In this document: in pieces, positions 8,445 to 16,753 of the stretch
Layout of the letters: each line of letters opens with the position of its first letter
How positions within the stretch are numbered: the stretch's first letter is position 1
DNA from: CAWCON01 sp963797185
GTDB lineage: Bacteria; Patescibacteriota; Saccharimonadia; Saccharimonadales; UBA4665
Assembly (NCBI GenBank): GCA_963797185.1
Contig: CAWCON010000001.1
Location: forward strand, 372,001-436,000
DNA length: 64,000 nt
Reading direction: 5' to 3'
Translations under genes and position numbers: made by a program
Notes under the pieces: model-generated
Databases searched by the model: none
What the model was told of the DNA's origin: nothing
What the model saw: the letters and a program-made list of their open reading frames with translations, nothing else

Positions 8445-9110
8445 TTATGTCAGCAAGCTTACAATCGCCCGACCAACCAAACGTTCCATCAACTTCAGAT
8501 CATGCGCTGGTGATGCATCCATCGCATCTTTTAGATTCATCTCGGCTCGAACTTGTGCCCCGTCGGGATCCTGCATCATCGCATCGTCTTGTCCAATGTC
8601 ATCACCTTGGGTTTCATGCAGAAAAACGCCAAACGAACTAATGATGCCAGGATGAGAGATACTCACCAAATAATCATGACGGGATCGTAATGATGGATCC
8701 AATAAATCTCTAAACTGCTCGTAGTGACGTGGTAAGGTTGGACGCCAGCCCGTAAAATGCATCGTGCCTTCGCGAATGTTACGAACCTGCGCTAATTCAT
8801 CCAGACCAAATCTTCTTAGCTTAACGGCAGTGGCGTTAAACGGTTCTTTGGTGGCAGGATCAAGCGTCACAAATTTATGGATCGGAAAGACATGACCGCC
8901 TTTTCCTACTCGTGGTTGATCGAGGATTGGAGCAATATCAGGAGACTGCCCACGCTTGATATAGCTAGCTACTACCACCCCACTTGCTCGAACCAGTGGC
9001 GCCAGCGCGCAACATACTGCTCGATCGAATTGTACCTTGTCGCTAGAGACTAAATAATCAAAACCTCGTTTCATCCACTCTCTTATAACAAAAAAATCAG
9101 GTTCCGACAA
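8445..9110 (-). CDS. Hypothetical protein (221 aa)
   Basis: The likely start is TTG at 9110, with an AT-rich -10 box just upstream and no ribosome site. The product is soluble, with a hydrophobic patch (LAPLVRASGVVVASYI, about 36-51) and a central GMHF-like strand region. No known motif is visible. It shares the largest mixed cassette (R7-R8) with two plus-strand genes transcribed away from it. Confidence 0.6.
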   Translation of the reverse strand: MSEPDFFVIREWMKRGFDYLVSSDKVQFDRAVCCALAPLVRASGVVVASYIKRGQSPDIAPILDQPRVGKGGHVFPIHKFVTLDPATKEPFNATAVKLRRFGLDELAQVRNIREGTMHFTGWRPTLPRHYEQFRDLLDPSLRSRHDYLVSISHPGIISSFGVFLHETQGDDIGQDDAMMQDPDGAQVRAEMNLKDAMDASPAHDLKLMERLVGRAIVSLLT

Positions 9111-9202
9111 ATGTATGGTAGGGTATATCGTAATTATTCTATTGCTTGCTAATTATTTTGACAGTAATAGAATTGGATGTATTACAAGAATAAGGATAAG
9201 TG

Positions 9203-9610
9203 ATGAATATTAATGGAACGAGAATTGGTAGAGTAAAAATCCGAGAAGCAAACGTACTGGGCTCGCACATATGGCGGTTACATGACGGTGAATTTAATGA
9301 TGGAAAAGACAGTACTGCCTCCGTGCTCTCAGATATCAGTGGGTATAAACGAGTTATTGTTACAAAACGAGACGATCGAGCTGAAACAACCACGACTACA
9401 GAAGTTTCGGCTGCGTACTATGAGGCATCCAGTGGTTTCCCGCCATATATAAGTGCCAAAAGAACAATTGTTAGCGCTGAGGAAGATACCGAATCAGTAC
9501 GCGAACTATTGTATCGTCCTGATGCTGAGGCGAATCTTTTGGGCTTAAGAAGCGTAGTAGGCACATTAGCGACTGCCCAACTGCTCCAAAGACACCGAGT
9601 AGAAGACTAA
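9203..9610 (+). CDS. Hypothetical protein (135 aa)
   Basis: ATG at 9203 is preferred over the GTG just before it, because AAGGA lies 6 bp upstream. The product is soluble and of unknown family, with a strand-rich first half and a helical C-terminus (NLLGLRSVVGTLATAQLLQR). The next gene starts 8 bp after its stop, so the two form a small operon within one cassette. Confidence 0.6.
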   Translation: MNINGTRIGRVKIREANVLGSHIWRLHDGEFNDGKDSTASVLSDISGYKRVIVTKRDDRAETTTTTEVSAAYYEASSGFPPYISAKRTIVSAEEDTESVRELLYRPDAEANLLGLRSVVGTLATAQLLQRHRVED

Positions 9611-9618
9611 ATACACAT

Positions 9619-10245
9619 ATGGCAGAATTTATACTCCGAGTAAATGAAAGAGCTTTCAACAATCTAGGTGTCCAGGTCAACTTTGACGAACAACGCTACG
9701 GTGAGCTTCTAGAGGAATTAGCAGATTCAGCCAAGTCCGAAGTACCTAATGACTGGAATCCGATTGTTACATTGTCGCCTGCTGCTGCCTGGGGAATGTC
9801 TGGTATTAGGCAAGCTATAAACTATATGGGCTCTGCAGGTAGCGAGATTGACCCAAAGGTCGATTACAACACCGATACAAAAACCATTGAGGTTAAAGCT
9901 TCACAAGAGCCACAATCTACTAACTCGCTACTACTGTTTGGCACACGACGCTGGTCATCTCATCTCAGTGGCGAGCTTAAGGAGTATGAAGAACGTAATT
10001 ATCGTCTTCGTCATTTTCGTCGGGGAGGGTTAGCTGTAACTACTGGCGCAATGGCATTTGCAGGTTTTGAAGTTGCTCAAGGTGGTGGCGCACTAGCAGG
10101 GGGAATGATTGGCTTCACGGGAGGATTAGCCACAACCGTTGTCGACGCTCGTAGAAGCCCGTACCGCAAAACACTCAGAGCTTTTACTAAAGATCAAGAA
10201 GTGCTGGCTAAGTATGGTCATGTCGTTCAATACGAAACCATCTAG
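9619..10245 (+). CDS. Hypothetical protein with Gly-rich membrane hairpin (208 aa)
   Basis: The first 120 residues are soluble and charged. Two Gly/Ala-rich hydrophobic segments follow (about 136-152 and 155-172, including GGGALAGGMIGFTGG), then a basic tail. The pair with the upstream gene, 8 bp apart, suggests the proteins act together. The family is unknown. The stop lies about 30 bp before R8. Confidence 0.6.
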   Translation: MAEFILRVNERAFNNLGVQVNFDEQRYGELLEELADSAKSEVPNDWNPIVTLSPAAAWGMSGIRQAINYMGSAGSEIDPKVDYNTDTKTIEVKASQEPQSTNSLLLFGTRRWSSHLSGELKEYEERNYRLRHFRRGGLAVTTGAMAFAGFEVAQGGGALAGGMIGFTGGLATTVVDARRSPYRKTLRAFTKDQEVLAKYGHVVQYETI

Positions 10246-10275
10246 CGTTTATTATCTCCTTCGGCAATCTGACTT

Positions 10276-10335
10276 ATCCACCCCACCAGGTGTTCGAATG
10301 AATGCCTCTCAAGTCCACCAATCCGGACGTGATCG
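10276..10335 (+). repeat. Cassette repeat R8
   Basis: The copy matches the consensus except AATGCCTCTC in the middle. The right flank GTGATCGCGCTGAATGTCCA plus GAAAAC nearly repeats that of R4. Confidence 0.93.
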
Positions 10336-10414
10336 CGCTGAATGTCCAGAAAACATCTTCATTAGGATAAGACTATGCAACAGGTATTCTTTATATTAGT
10401 ATGTAGTCAAGCTA

Positions 10415-10654
10415 ATGAGCAAACAAAAAAAGCATACAAATAAACGAAGGATAGACACATTTAGATTGCAAATGTGGGGTGTGAGTATAATGATCATTTC
10501 AGGAATTCTAGTGGTAGTTGTCGCTAACTCACTTCACTCTTCAACACTTCGCACGGCGTCATTGATGATCTTTGGTTTCATAACAATTGTTGGCTTTGTT
10601 ATGGGAATTATTGGCGCCATAAAGATGGTAGTGCAATTTTATAAAGGTGCTTAA
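10415..10654 (+). CDS. Small two-helix membrane protein (79 aa)
   Basis: After a basic N-terminus (KQKKHTNKRR), the protein is two membrane helices (about 20-40 and 48-73) with a short loop between. The family is unknown. It is followed by, or slightly overlaps, the next gene in the same cassette. Confidence 0.55.
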   Translation: MSKQKKHTNKRRIDTFRLQMWGVSIMIISGILVVVVANSLHSSTLRTASLMIFGFITIVGFVMGIIGAIKMVVQFYKGA

Positions 10655-10676
10655 AACTAAGGAACGTACATTAATT

Positions 10677-11078
10677 ATGAAGCCACAATCAGGACCAGAT
10701 TCCCCAGTACAGAAATATAGTACTACTCAAGCTACATCGCAGTATCCATGTTGGTATATCCCTCCAGGAGTTAGCAGTGTTTTTGGTTCGAAAAAGGGAA
10801 TAGTTACTCTCGATAAAGGCTGGTTATCGCTTATTGATACTGGTAGTAGCGAGGAAATATACAAATATGAGCTAGCTCCTGACATTAAGCTTGGGAATCT
10901 ATTCGGTCAGGTCAGAATAGCCTTTATGAACGGACAAAAGAACAAGTTGACTGACTATCGTTATCTATTTTATTTTTATAATCCTAAAGTGGCATATTTT
11001 GCTCGTTTTCTATTTTCTGGTAGAAAACAGAGTAAGAACTTCTCGAATGATCTCCGACAAGCTGCTGGAGTAGAATAG
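10677..11078 (+). CDS. Hypothetical PH-like domain protein (133 aa)
   Basis: ATG at 10677 is chosen; a GTG at 10647 would overlap the previous gene by 8 bp and is the alternative. Strands such as KKGIVTLDKGWLSLIDTG and IYKYELAPDIKLGN followed by YRYLFYFYNP suggest a bacterial PH-like beta domain, but this is a structural impression only. It shares its cassette with the two-helix protein, which could be its membrane anchor. Confidence 0.5.
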   Translation: MKPQSGPDSPVQKYSTTQATSQYPCWYIPPGVSSVFGSKKGIVTLDKGWLSLIDTGSSEEIYKYELAPDIKLGNLFGQVRIAFMNGQKNKLTDYRYLFYFYNPKVAYFARFLFSGRKQSKNFSNDLRQAAGVE

Positions 11079-11138
11079 TTCACTTAATTGAACATTGGAA
11101 GTTTATTTAAGACTGCTACTTTTGATTTAATGAGACAC

Positions 11139-11243
11139 TCCACCCACCCCACCAGGTGTTCGAATGAATGCCTCTCAAGCCCACCAATCCGGACAGGATC
11201 GTAATTGATGACATACATACTTCGGTAGAATGGCGAAATTGGG
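11139..11243 (+). repeat. Cassette repeat R9 with extended flank
   Basis: The core (11139-11201) has the same left-edge variant as R4. The right flank continues as GTAATTGATG, ACATACATACTTCGGTAG and AATGGCGAAATTGG, nearly the same 60 bp that follow tRNA-Leu itself. This long match ties R9 to the tRNA integration site. Confidence 0.93.
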
Positions 11244-11289
11244 ATTTTAGTATGGAGTATACTAATAGTTACTTAAAATTGAGAGAGCT

Positions 11290-11751
11290 ATGTTTGAAAG
11301 ATTCAAAGCCACAAAAGCGAGATATCCATCGCCTGGAGATCCAGAATGGATTGATGACGGACGATTACCCGAAGAACAACCAGGTGTGCTATGGGACCCA
11401 GGACGGCGAGGAGAACGGGTTGCACTAAGTGCATTACAAACTGAAGCCTCAGCAAGAAGACGAAGAGATGAGGACGAAAGCTATTGCCCTCCGACCGCAC
11501 ATGATCGTCCTTGGCAAACAGAAACACCCCAACCTCTAACCCCCGAAGAACAGTTCGGTCCATTGGTTACGGAGATTCTCATGGGTAAGATATTCTCTAA
11601 GATCCCTGAGGGTCTTCCACTTAGTGTACGTCTCAGCGAAGCTTGTAGAATAGGTACCGATCCACAATCTGTGGACTTGTTTATGCAGGCATCAGACGAA
11701 GCTAGACAGATACTTGGTCTCAGCGATACAGCTACCAATAATCCATCTTAA
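11290..11751 (+). CDS. Hypothetical protein (153 aa)
   Basis: This soluble protein has a Pro- and Arg-rich first half, a run of arginines near residue 58, and a helical C-terminal half. No family is recognised. It is the only gene between R9 and R10 and stops 12 bp before R10. Confidence 0.55.
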   Translation: MFERFKATKARYPSPGDPEWIDDGRLPEEQPGVLWDPGRRGERVALSALQTEASARRRRDEDESYCPPTAHDRPWQTETPQPLTPEEQFGPLVTEILMGKIFSKIPEGLPLSVRLSEACRIGTDPQSVDLFMQASDEARQILGLSDTATNNPS

Positions 11752-11763
11752 AATATTTGACGT

Positions 11764-11866
11764 ATCCAGCCGACCAGGTGTTCGAATGAAAGTCTCTCAA
11801 GCCCACCAATCCGGACAGGATCATAGTTTATAACGTACATACTTCGGTAGAATGGTGAAATTGGGG
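11764..11866 (+). repeat. Cassette repeat R10 with extended flank
   Basis: The core (11764-11822) is of the AAAGTCTCTCAAGCCC subtype with ATCCAGCCGACC on the left. The flank to 11866 again matches the tRNA-Leu downstream sequence, with a few substitutions (ACGTACATACTTCGG, AATGGTGAAATTGG). Confidence 0.92.
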
Positions 11867-11959
11867 TGTTTATCCCTGTAAAAAAATATAAACTAGTACT
11901 GCTTGCAAAGCGCTACGTGATTCTCTATTGTAATGACATATTCATCAGGAGAAAGATGT

Positions 11960-12406
11960 ATGTCAAGCCAACAAGAGCGTGTTAAGTTTCCGTCTATCGA
12001 AGATATTACGACTGCTATAGACCCCGGTCGTGTACCATATATACAACTTGCTATAGCTATAGGTGATATCAATAGAGTGCATCGCCATGATAATGTTAGA
12101 GACTTGAGATATGGACGGGTAGTTATGCAGAAAGATCGAGCGAAAAGAATCCATGAGGCACTAGCCAGCTTTGCCGAAGCTGACCGTGATGCCGTCCCTC
12201 GTCCTCCACTCTCGGAAAGTGTGTCATCACTACTTCAAGCGGCTGTAACCACTGATTTGTTAGAAACCGAAGTAAGAGAACGTTGGGATGATTACGAAAC
12301 AATGTTCACTAATGAAACACAGATTACCGTCAATCATACCGAGGTAGCTCTGTTTTTACTCCAAGCTATTCACGATTACGGTTCTACTACTCACGAGTCA
12401 CAATAA
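11960..12406 (+). CDS. Hypothetical protein (148 aa)
   Basis: ATG at 11960 has AGGAGA 6 bp upstream and is preferred over the in-frame ATG at 11933. The protein is soluble and mostly helical, with repeated acidic and basic patches (MQKDRAKRIHEALASFAEAD). No family is recognised. Single gene of the R10-R11 cassette. Confidence 0.6.
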   Translation: MSSQQERVKFPSIEDITTAIDPGRVPYIQLAIAIGDINRVHRHDNVRDLRYGRVVMQKDRAKRIHEALASFAEADRDAVPRPPLSESVSSLLQAAVTTDLLETEVRERWDDYETMFTNETQITVNHTEVALFLLQAIHDYGSTTHESQ

Positions 12407-12460
12407 TAGTATGTTATCAACCGCAGGATTGATGGTTTAGTTATTCAACTTTTGTTTGCC

Positions 12461-12550
12461 GTCCCATTGTATAAGGTGTTCGAACGAATGTCTCTCAAGT
12501 CCACCAATTCGGACATGGCTACGATTAACAACATACATACTTCGGTAGAA
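12461..12550 (+). repeat. Cassette repeat R11 (degenerate left, extended flank)
   Basis: The left part has decayed (CCCATTGTATAAGG), the middle GTGTTCGAACGAATGTCT is clear, and the right reads CACCAATTCGGAC. The extended flank ACATACATACTTCGGTAG is kept at 12531-12548. Confidence 0.85.
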
Positions 12551-12556
12551 ATGAGT

Positions 12557-13177
12557 TCAGTTATCTTCTTGGTTAACGTACCCAATGGTTTGGGCATAAT
12601 TACATGAGATATTGACCGTGTAAATCCCAGCGAGATAACCTACCATATAGTTAGCGATGCCCGTACTCCCGTATAAAGTCTCACCGTTGGCGAATGTATG
12701 ACGTACGTTTTCCTGAGGTCGAATAATCTTACCATGTACTACCTCGAGAAACGGGCTGCTTGAGAATATATCTGCCTTATTACCATCCGTCTCAAAACTA
12801 ACATCAGTTATATCGATAGGGTCGTCAACCGCTCCCACGTTATCAGATACAAAGAATGTATTTGTCATGTGATCATCCAGTTCAAAAGAAGGTGTTTTTG
12901 GTTTTCCCACCAATAGGTTCGTATACGCATAGTCCGGTGCGGCTATAGCCTGTCGAGATTGAGAATCGTACGTCATATCGCATCCCACTGACATATACAT
13001 ATTGTGACGGAAGGGCTCAAGGCTTTGGAGCGAAGTACTGGCCGTAGGTACTGGTGACGGAACTACTTCTGATGATCTCGCACCCAAAAAAGTTGCCCAG
13101 AAGCCTATAGCGGTAGCCATAACAGCTGCACCTCTTAATATTTCAGAACGACTTAGCTCTGGAGTAGCTTTCATCAT
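12557..13177 (-). CDS. Membrane-anchored extracytoplasmic hypothetical protein (206 aa)
   Basis: A short basic N-terminus with SRSEILRGAAVMATAIGFWA forms a signal anchor (about 12-31), followed by a Ser/Pro/Thr linker and a beta-rich domain with two cysteines (about 66 and 192). The stop lies a few bases from the R11 flank, so the gene runs towards the repeat it follows. The family is unknown; a cell-surface location is inferred from the anchor. Confidence 0.65.
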   Translation of the reverse strand: MMKATPELSRSEILRGAAVMATAIGFWATFLGARSSEVVPSPVPTASTSLQSLEPFRHNMYMSVGCDMTYDSQSRQAIAAPDYAYTNLLVGKPKTPSFELDDHMTNTFFVSDNVGAVDDPIDITDVSFETDGNKADIFSSSPFLEVVHGKIIRPQENVRHTFANGETLYGSTGIANYMVGYLAGIYTVNISCNYAQTIGYVNQEDN

Positions 13178-13278
13178 TAGTTTGATTATATAACTACTTA
13201 AATTTAATAAGGTAATATTTTATAGCCTTGGTTTTAGAGAATGTACGTTGACGCGCTCGGGATATTTATAGACCATCA

Positions 13279-13325
13279 ATCCACTCTACTAGGTGTTCGA
13301 ATGAATGTCTCTTAAGTTCATTAAT
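13279..13325 (+). repeat. Cassette repeat R12 (degenerate right)
   Basis: Left and middle are recognisable (ATCCACTCTACTAGG, TGTTCGAATGAATG), but the right side has drifted (TCTCTTAAGTTCATTAATTG) and the GGAC flank is missing. Confidence 0.85.
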
Positions 13326-13461
13326 TGTTAACTAATTATTTTTTTACCCCTGTCTTGGAGATAATGAATACTTACGCATAACTCCGTTGACCGCAATATC
13401 GCTTATGATATGCTATTTGTAGCATAAGTAAGGTAGTATTTGGGGTCTTTAGATTCATAAA

Positions 13462-13725
13462 ATGATGGCTATAACCGATAACAAGACAACAAGTAATCAG
13501 CCTATTACAGAGGCTTTTGTCGCGAACTCTCCCCTGCACTCTCTTTTCTATCGTTCAGTCAGTCGTAAAGAGTTTGTCTCCATAATAGGACTTGGCATTG
13601 TTTCGCTCATGGGAATATCTACCATCATACATTTTCTTACTGGCAAGAAACCTACCGGTACTATTGCCTCAATCCATACCATCGGCTACAGCAGTAGTAA
13701 CTATGGAGATAAGAACCAGCCATGA
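13462..13725 (+). CDS. Small membrane protein preceding the tail-fibre-like gene (87 aa)
   Basis: The N-terminal half is soluble; SRKEFVSIIGLGIVSLMGIS starts one membrane helix (about 38-60), then comes a short Ser/Tyr-rich tail. Its stop overlaps the next start as ATGA. A shortened relative with the same KEF.SII.LGI.SL pattern precedes the second tail-fibre-like gene at 20035, in the same ATGA arrangement. This linkage suggests it anchors or exports the large protein. Confidence 0.7.
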   Translation: MMAITDNKTTSNQPITEAFVANSPLHSLFYRSVSRKEFVSIIGLGIVSLMGISTIIHFLTGKKPTGTIASIHTIGYSSSNYGDKNQP

Positions 13726-15830
13726 CCCAACGCCTTCCAATACCTGGTAGTGATGTGGGTACGTGGGGAGATATCCTTAACGGCTTCCTAGAAGTATCAC
13801 TAAACGCTGATGGTACTTTGAATACCAGCGCACTCCAGCAAGCTGGTGCTTTGTCTGCGTCGAATAATCTATCTGACCTAGGCAACGTAGCAACCGCAAG
13901 AACTAACCTAGGACTAGGTACTGCCGCTGCTCAAAATAAAGTGGCTGCAGGCTCAACTGGTGTGCTTGATGCAACTGACCCAACAACTACCAACAGTCGT
14001 ACGCCAACTGGTACAGCCAGTGGCGACCTGAGCGGTACTTACCCAGGTCCTACGGTTGCCAAGGTTAATGGTGTCAGTATCAGTGGAACGCCTGCTTCGT
14101 CAGGTCAGCTATTAGTATCAACAGGCACGTCAGCAGCAAGTTGGCAGACAAAGAATTATGTAGCATTTGGACCGACTCCATCTGGCGACGCAACTGGCGC
14201 AACAGATACTGCCGCACTAAGCAGTTTTTTTTCTGCCAATTCAGGCAAAGGTATGGTATTACAGGCAGGCAATTATTATATCAATGCTCAGCTGACAATT
14301 AACTCGCCATTCCTATGTGGGCAGGGTCAACAAAACACAATCATTAATCTTGTCGGTAACTTTGGTCAACAAGGTACTAATGGTTATGCAATGGCTGCAC
14401 TTGTGTTTGCTCCAGCAGGGGGTTCAGCTGGGCAAGTTATATTTGCCCGCGATTTTTCCATAACCGGACCCTATGGTGGTCAAAGCGTTAACGACAGTTA
14501 CACTGTCGCCAGTACCAGTGGTATAGAAATTCAGGGTAAGGGTGTCTTGCAGAATATTGGTATTTTCAAGTGCATGGACGGTTTAATCACGAATACTCCC
14601 GAGGGTCACATCACGCTGATTAGTGTTATATGCAACAATAATTTCAATGGTGTGCGCTGGTACTCTTATCACGGAGATCATTTTTACCAAGGATGCGATT
14701 TCACGGGTAACAGTTTTGCATCAACTTATATCGATGCTGCGTGTGACATTATTGAATCACATACCGAGATACGCTGCCATAGAGGCTTTAGTCCCGTTGG
14801 GATTTACCAAGATGCGGCTAATGCAAATCGTATGTTTCGAGACTGTGATTTTCAGTTCAGCAAGTTTGAAGCCATCGGTAACATGGCAATTGCTTACGGA
14901 AACAGCACGCCATTCAGTGCCCACCAAGGCGGGTGGGGCGGCGTTCGGTTTAACAATCCTGTTGTTAATACTAATGGAACCTACCAGCGTACATCAGGCG
15001 CCCCTGCGCCAATAAATTCTAAAACCGGTGGCGGCATTATTATTGGCGCACTTGAAGATGACAACTGGGTTGAAGGACACTCAACATTTCCGACCGTTGA
15101 AATAACAATGCCAATTGCATACCAGGGTGAGGGGAGGTTACGATTCTTCAATGGGACTGGTGCCATCACAAACCCAACCATTACTAATGATGCAGCTAAC
15201 CCAGCCCCAATCAGCTCGTGGCTTTATTTAACTGGTCAGCAGCCAAGGGGCATTGGAAGAGCAGCTCGCCAAGGATATATTGGTTGGACTGGTGACCCTA
15301 GTCTTTACTCTTCAGGTTTAGCGCTTTCGAATGGTACCATCTATTTAGTACGGCTAGCACCAGAACAAATCGCTGATATAACTTACTGTTCTTTCATTCT
15401 TCAGGCTGTCGCATCAGGCGGATCAGGTCAAAGCTATACAACCAACGAATGCTTTACCGGTCTTTATGATGTGGGGCAGACAACGCCTGGCACCGCAACA
15501 CTACTACAGTCGTCAACATCGATTACGGCAGCCATGACAAGTGCCCAATCGGGAGGTGTTGCCATCGAGATACCAGGCACATTAGCTTCCCAAGTACAGG
15601 GTTATCCGGATGGTGATCTCTATGCTGCTATTCTAATAAACTGGGTTGGCTATACCACTGGACCGGCTTTTCTGCGGGCAGCGGCAGTTGGAAGTGGAGC
15701 GTCCAGCGTTAATCTATCTACAGCGACAACCCGATATGCGACTGCCGGTACTGGTACGGTACTGCCAGGTACTATTACCATGTCAGGTATTACTCCGATC
15801 AGTCAAGCCCTCTGGGCGGGTATTCGGTGA
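13722..15830 (+). CDS. Tail-fibre-like protein with beta-helix middle (702 aa)
   Basis: The start (MTQRLPIPGSDVGTWGDILN then SLNADGTLNT) is shared with the 671-residue paralogue at 20035. Phage tail-fibre-type repeats follow (NNLSDLGNVATARTNLGLG, about 46-64, and a DLSGTYPGPTVAKVNG unit). The middle, about 145-470, has the pattern of a right-handed beta-helix of the pectate-lyase type. The last 190 residues again match the paralogue. No signal peptide is visible. Proteins of this kind bind or cut polysaccharides. It is the largest cassette product (R12-R13). Confidence 0.75.
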   Translation: MTQRLPIPGSDVGTWGDILNGFLEVSLNADGTLNTSALQQAGALSASNNLSDLGNVATARTNLGLGTAAAQNKVAAGSTGVLDATDPTTTNSRTPTGTASGDLSGTYPGPTVAKVNGVSISGTPASSGQLLVSTGTSAASWQTKNYVAFGPTPSGDATGATDTAALSSFFSANSGKGMVLQAGNYYINAQLTINSPFLCGQGQQNTIINLVGNFGQQGTNGYAMAALVFAPAGGSAGQVIFARDFSITGPYGGQSVNDSYTVASTSGIEIQGKGVLQNIGIFKCMDGLITNTPEGHITLISVICNNNFNGVRWYSYHGDHFYQGCDFTGNSFASTYIDAACDIIESHTEIRCHRGFSPVGIYQDAANANRMFRDCDFQFSKFEAIGNMAIAYGNSTPFSAHQGGWGGVRFNNPVVNTNGTYQRTSGAPAPINSKTGGGIIIGALEDDNWVEGHSTFPTVEITMPIAYQGEGRLRFFNGTGAITNPTITNDAANPAPISSWLYLTGQQPRGIGRAARQGYIGWTGDPSLYSSGLALSNGTIYLVRLAPEQIADITYCSFILQAVASGGSGQSYTTNECFTGLYDVGQTTPGTATLLQSSTSITAAMTSAQSGGVAIEIPGTLASQVQGYPDGDLYAAILINWVGYTTGPAFLRAAAVGSGASSVNLSTATTRYATAGTGTVLPGTITMSGITPISQALWAGIR

Positions 15831-15882
15831 GTATATATAATTTGTTAATTAGGTTAGAGTAACCGAATATTTAATCTAATCG

Positions 15883-15936
15883 ATCCATCGCACCAAGTGT
15901 TTGAATGAATGTCTTTCAAACTCACCAATCCGGACG
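15883..15936 (+). repeat. Cassette repeat R13 (degenerate)
   Basis: Every part is present but altered: ATCCATCGCACCAAG, TGTTTGAATGAATG, TCTTTCAAACTCACCA, ATCCGGACGT. The intact right end shows that it is a true copy. Confidence 0.85.
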
Positions 15937-16054
15937 TAAGTAGTCGAGAAGTATATAAACAGGTGCGGTTTGATCAACTAGCAAACTATTGTGAGATTCA
16001 AATGGTTGTCCTATACTAAATTTGCAGTAAATAATATAAATAAGGTAAAAGAAG

Positions 16055-16687
16055 ATGGGTAACTTTCATAGAAACGATGGCGGCTTCACTGTCGTTGAGT
16101 CACTGGTAATCATATTTATCGTTATTGTTATAGCTTTTGCTGGTTGGTTTGTATATCACAGAGAGCATAAACCAAAAATTGTTCACATAACTACAAGTAG
16201 TAACTCAACAACAAACTCCTCAACCTCTAACAGTACTTCTACCGCGAAAACAAGCGGTACTAGTACTACAAAATATTTCCAAATATCCCAATGGGGAGTA
16301 GAAGCTCCAGAAAGTAGTAGCGTATCACTTGAATATACCCTCACCTCAAACGCTACACCCGCGTATGCAAGTTTTAGCTCCACTCAGTTAGATGCGAGTG
16401 ATACAGCTTGTCAAAGTACTGGAAATGGTGGAGGCGTTATTGAACGCTATGCTTCTACAGATATGGTGCAAAACGATGACGGTACAAGCTCGGGTCAAAC
16501 GCCATCTCAATACTTCAGCGCAAATAGTATCAGTAGTGCGGATTATGCGCATGTAGGTAGCTACTATTACTGGTATATACATCCTCAAGGTGAGTGTGGT
16601 AGTTCTCAGGCGAGTCAAGATGCTCAAACGAATACAATCAGTGCTGTTGAGGCATTTATATTGACACTGCAGGCAATTCCCAGCTAA
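16055..16687 (+). CDS. Type IV pilin-like secreted protein (210 aa)
   Basis: A prepilin signal is visible: short basic leader, GFTVVES, and a hydrophobic helix (about 12-34) ending at FVYHREHK. A Ser/Thr-rich linker (40-75) leads to a domain of about 130 residues with cysteines at about 115 and 187. In this lineage such leaders mark many surface proteins, not only pilus subunits. It is the last clear cassette gene, between R13 and fragment R14. Confidence 0.75.
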   Translation: MGNFHRNDGGFTVVESLVIIFIVIVIAFAGWFVYHREHKPKIVHITTSSNSTTNSSTSNSTSTAKTSGTSTTKYFQISQWGVEAPESSSVSLEYTLTSNATPAYASFSSTQLDASDTACQSTGNGGGVIERYASTDMVQNDDGTSSGQTPSQYFSANSISSADYAHVGSYYYWYIHPQGECGSSQASQDAQTNTISAVEAFILTLQAIPS

Positions 16688-16753
16688 CCCCTGGCACAAT
16701 CAACTACATTGCTAAATAATGGTAAGACTATCATGTGTTTTAATGCTGTTTAT

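Noticed and set aside
11168..11428. An 86-codon frame starting in R9
   Set aside because: It begins within the repeat and overlaps the better-supported gene at 11290 in another frame.
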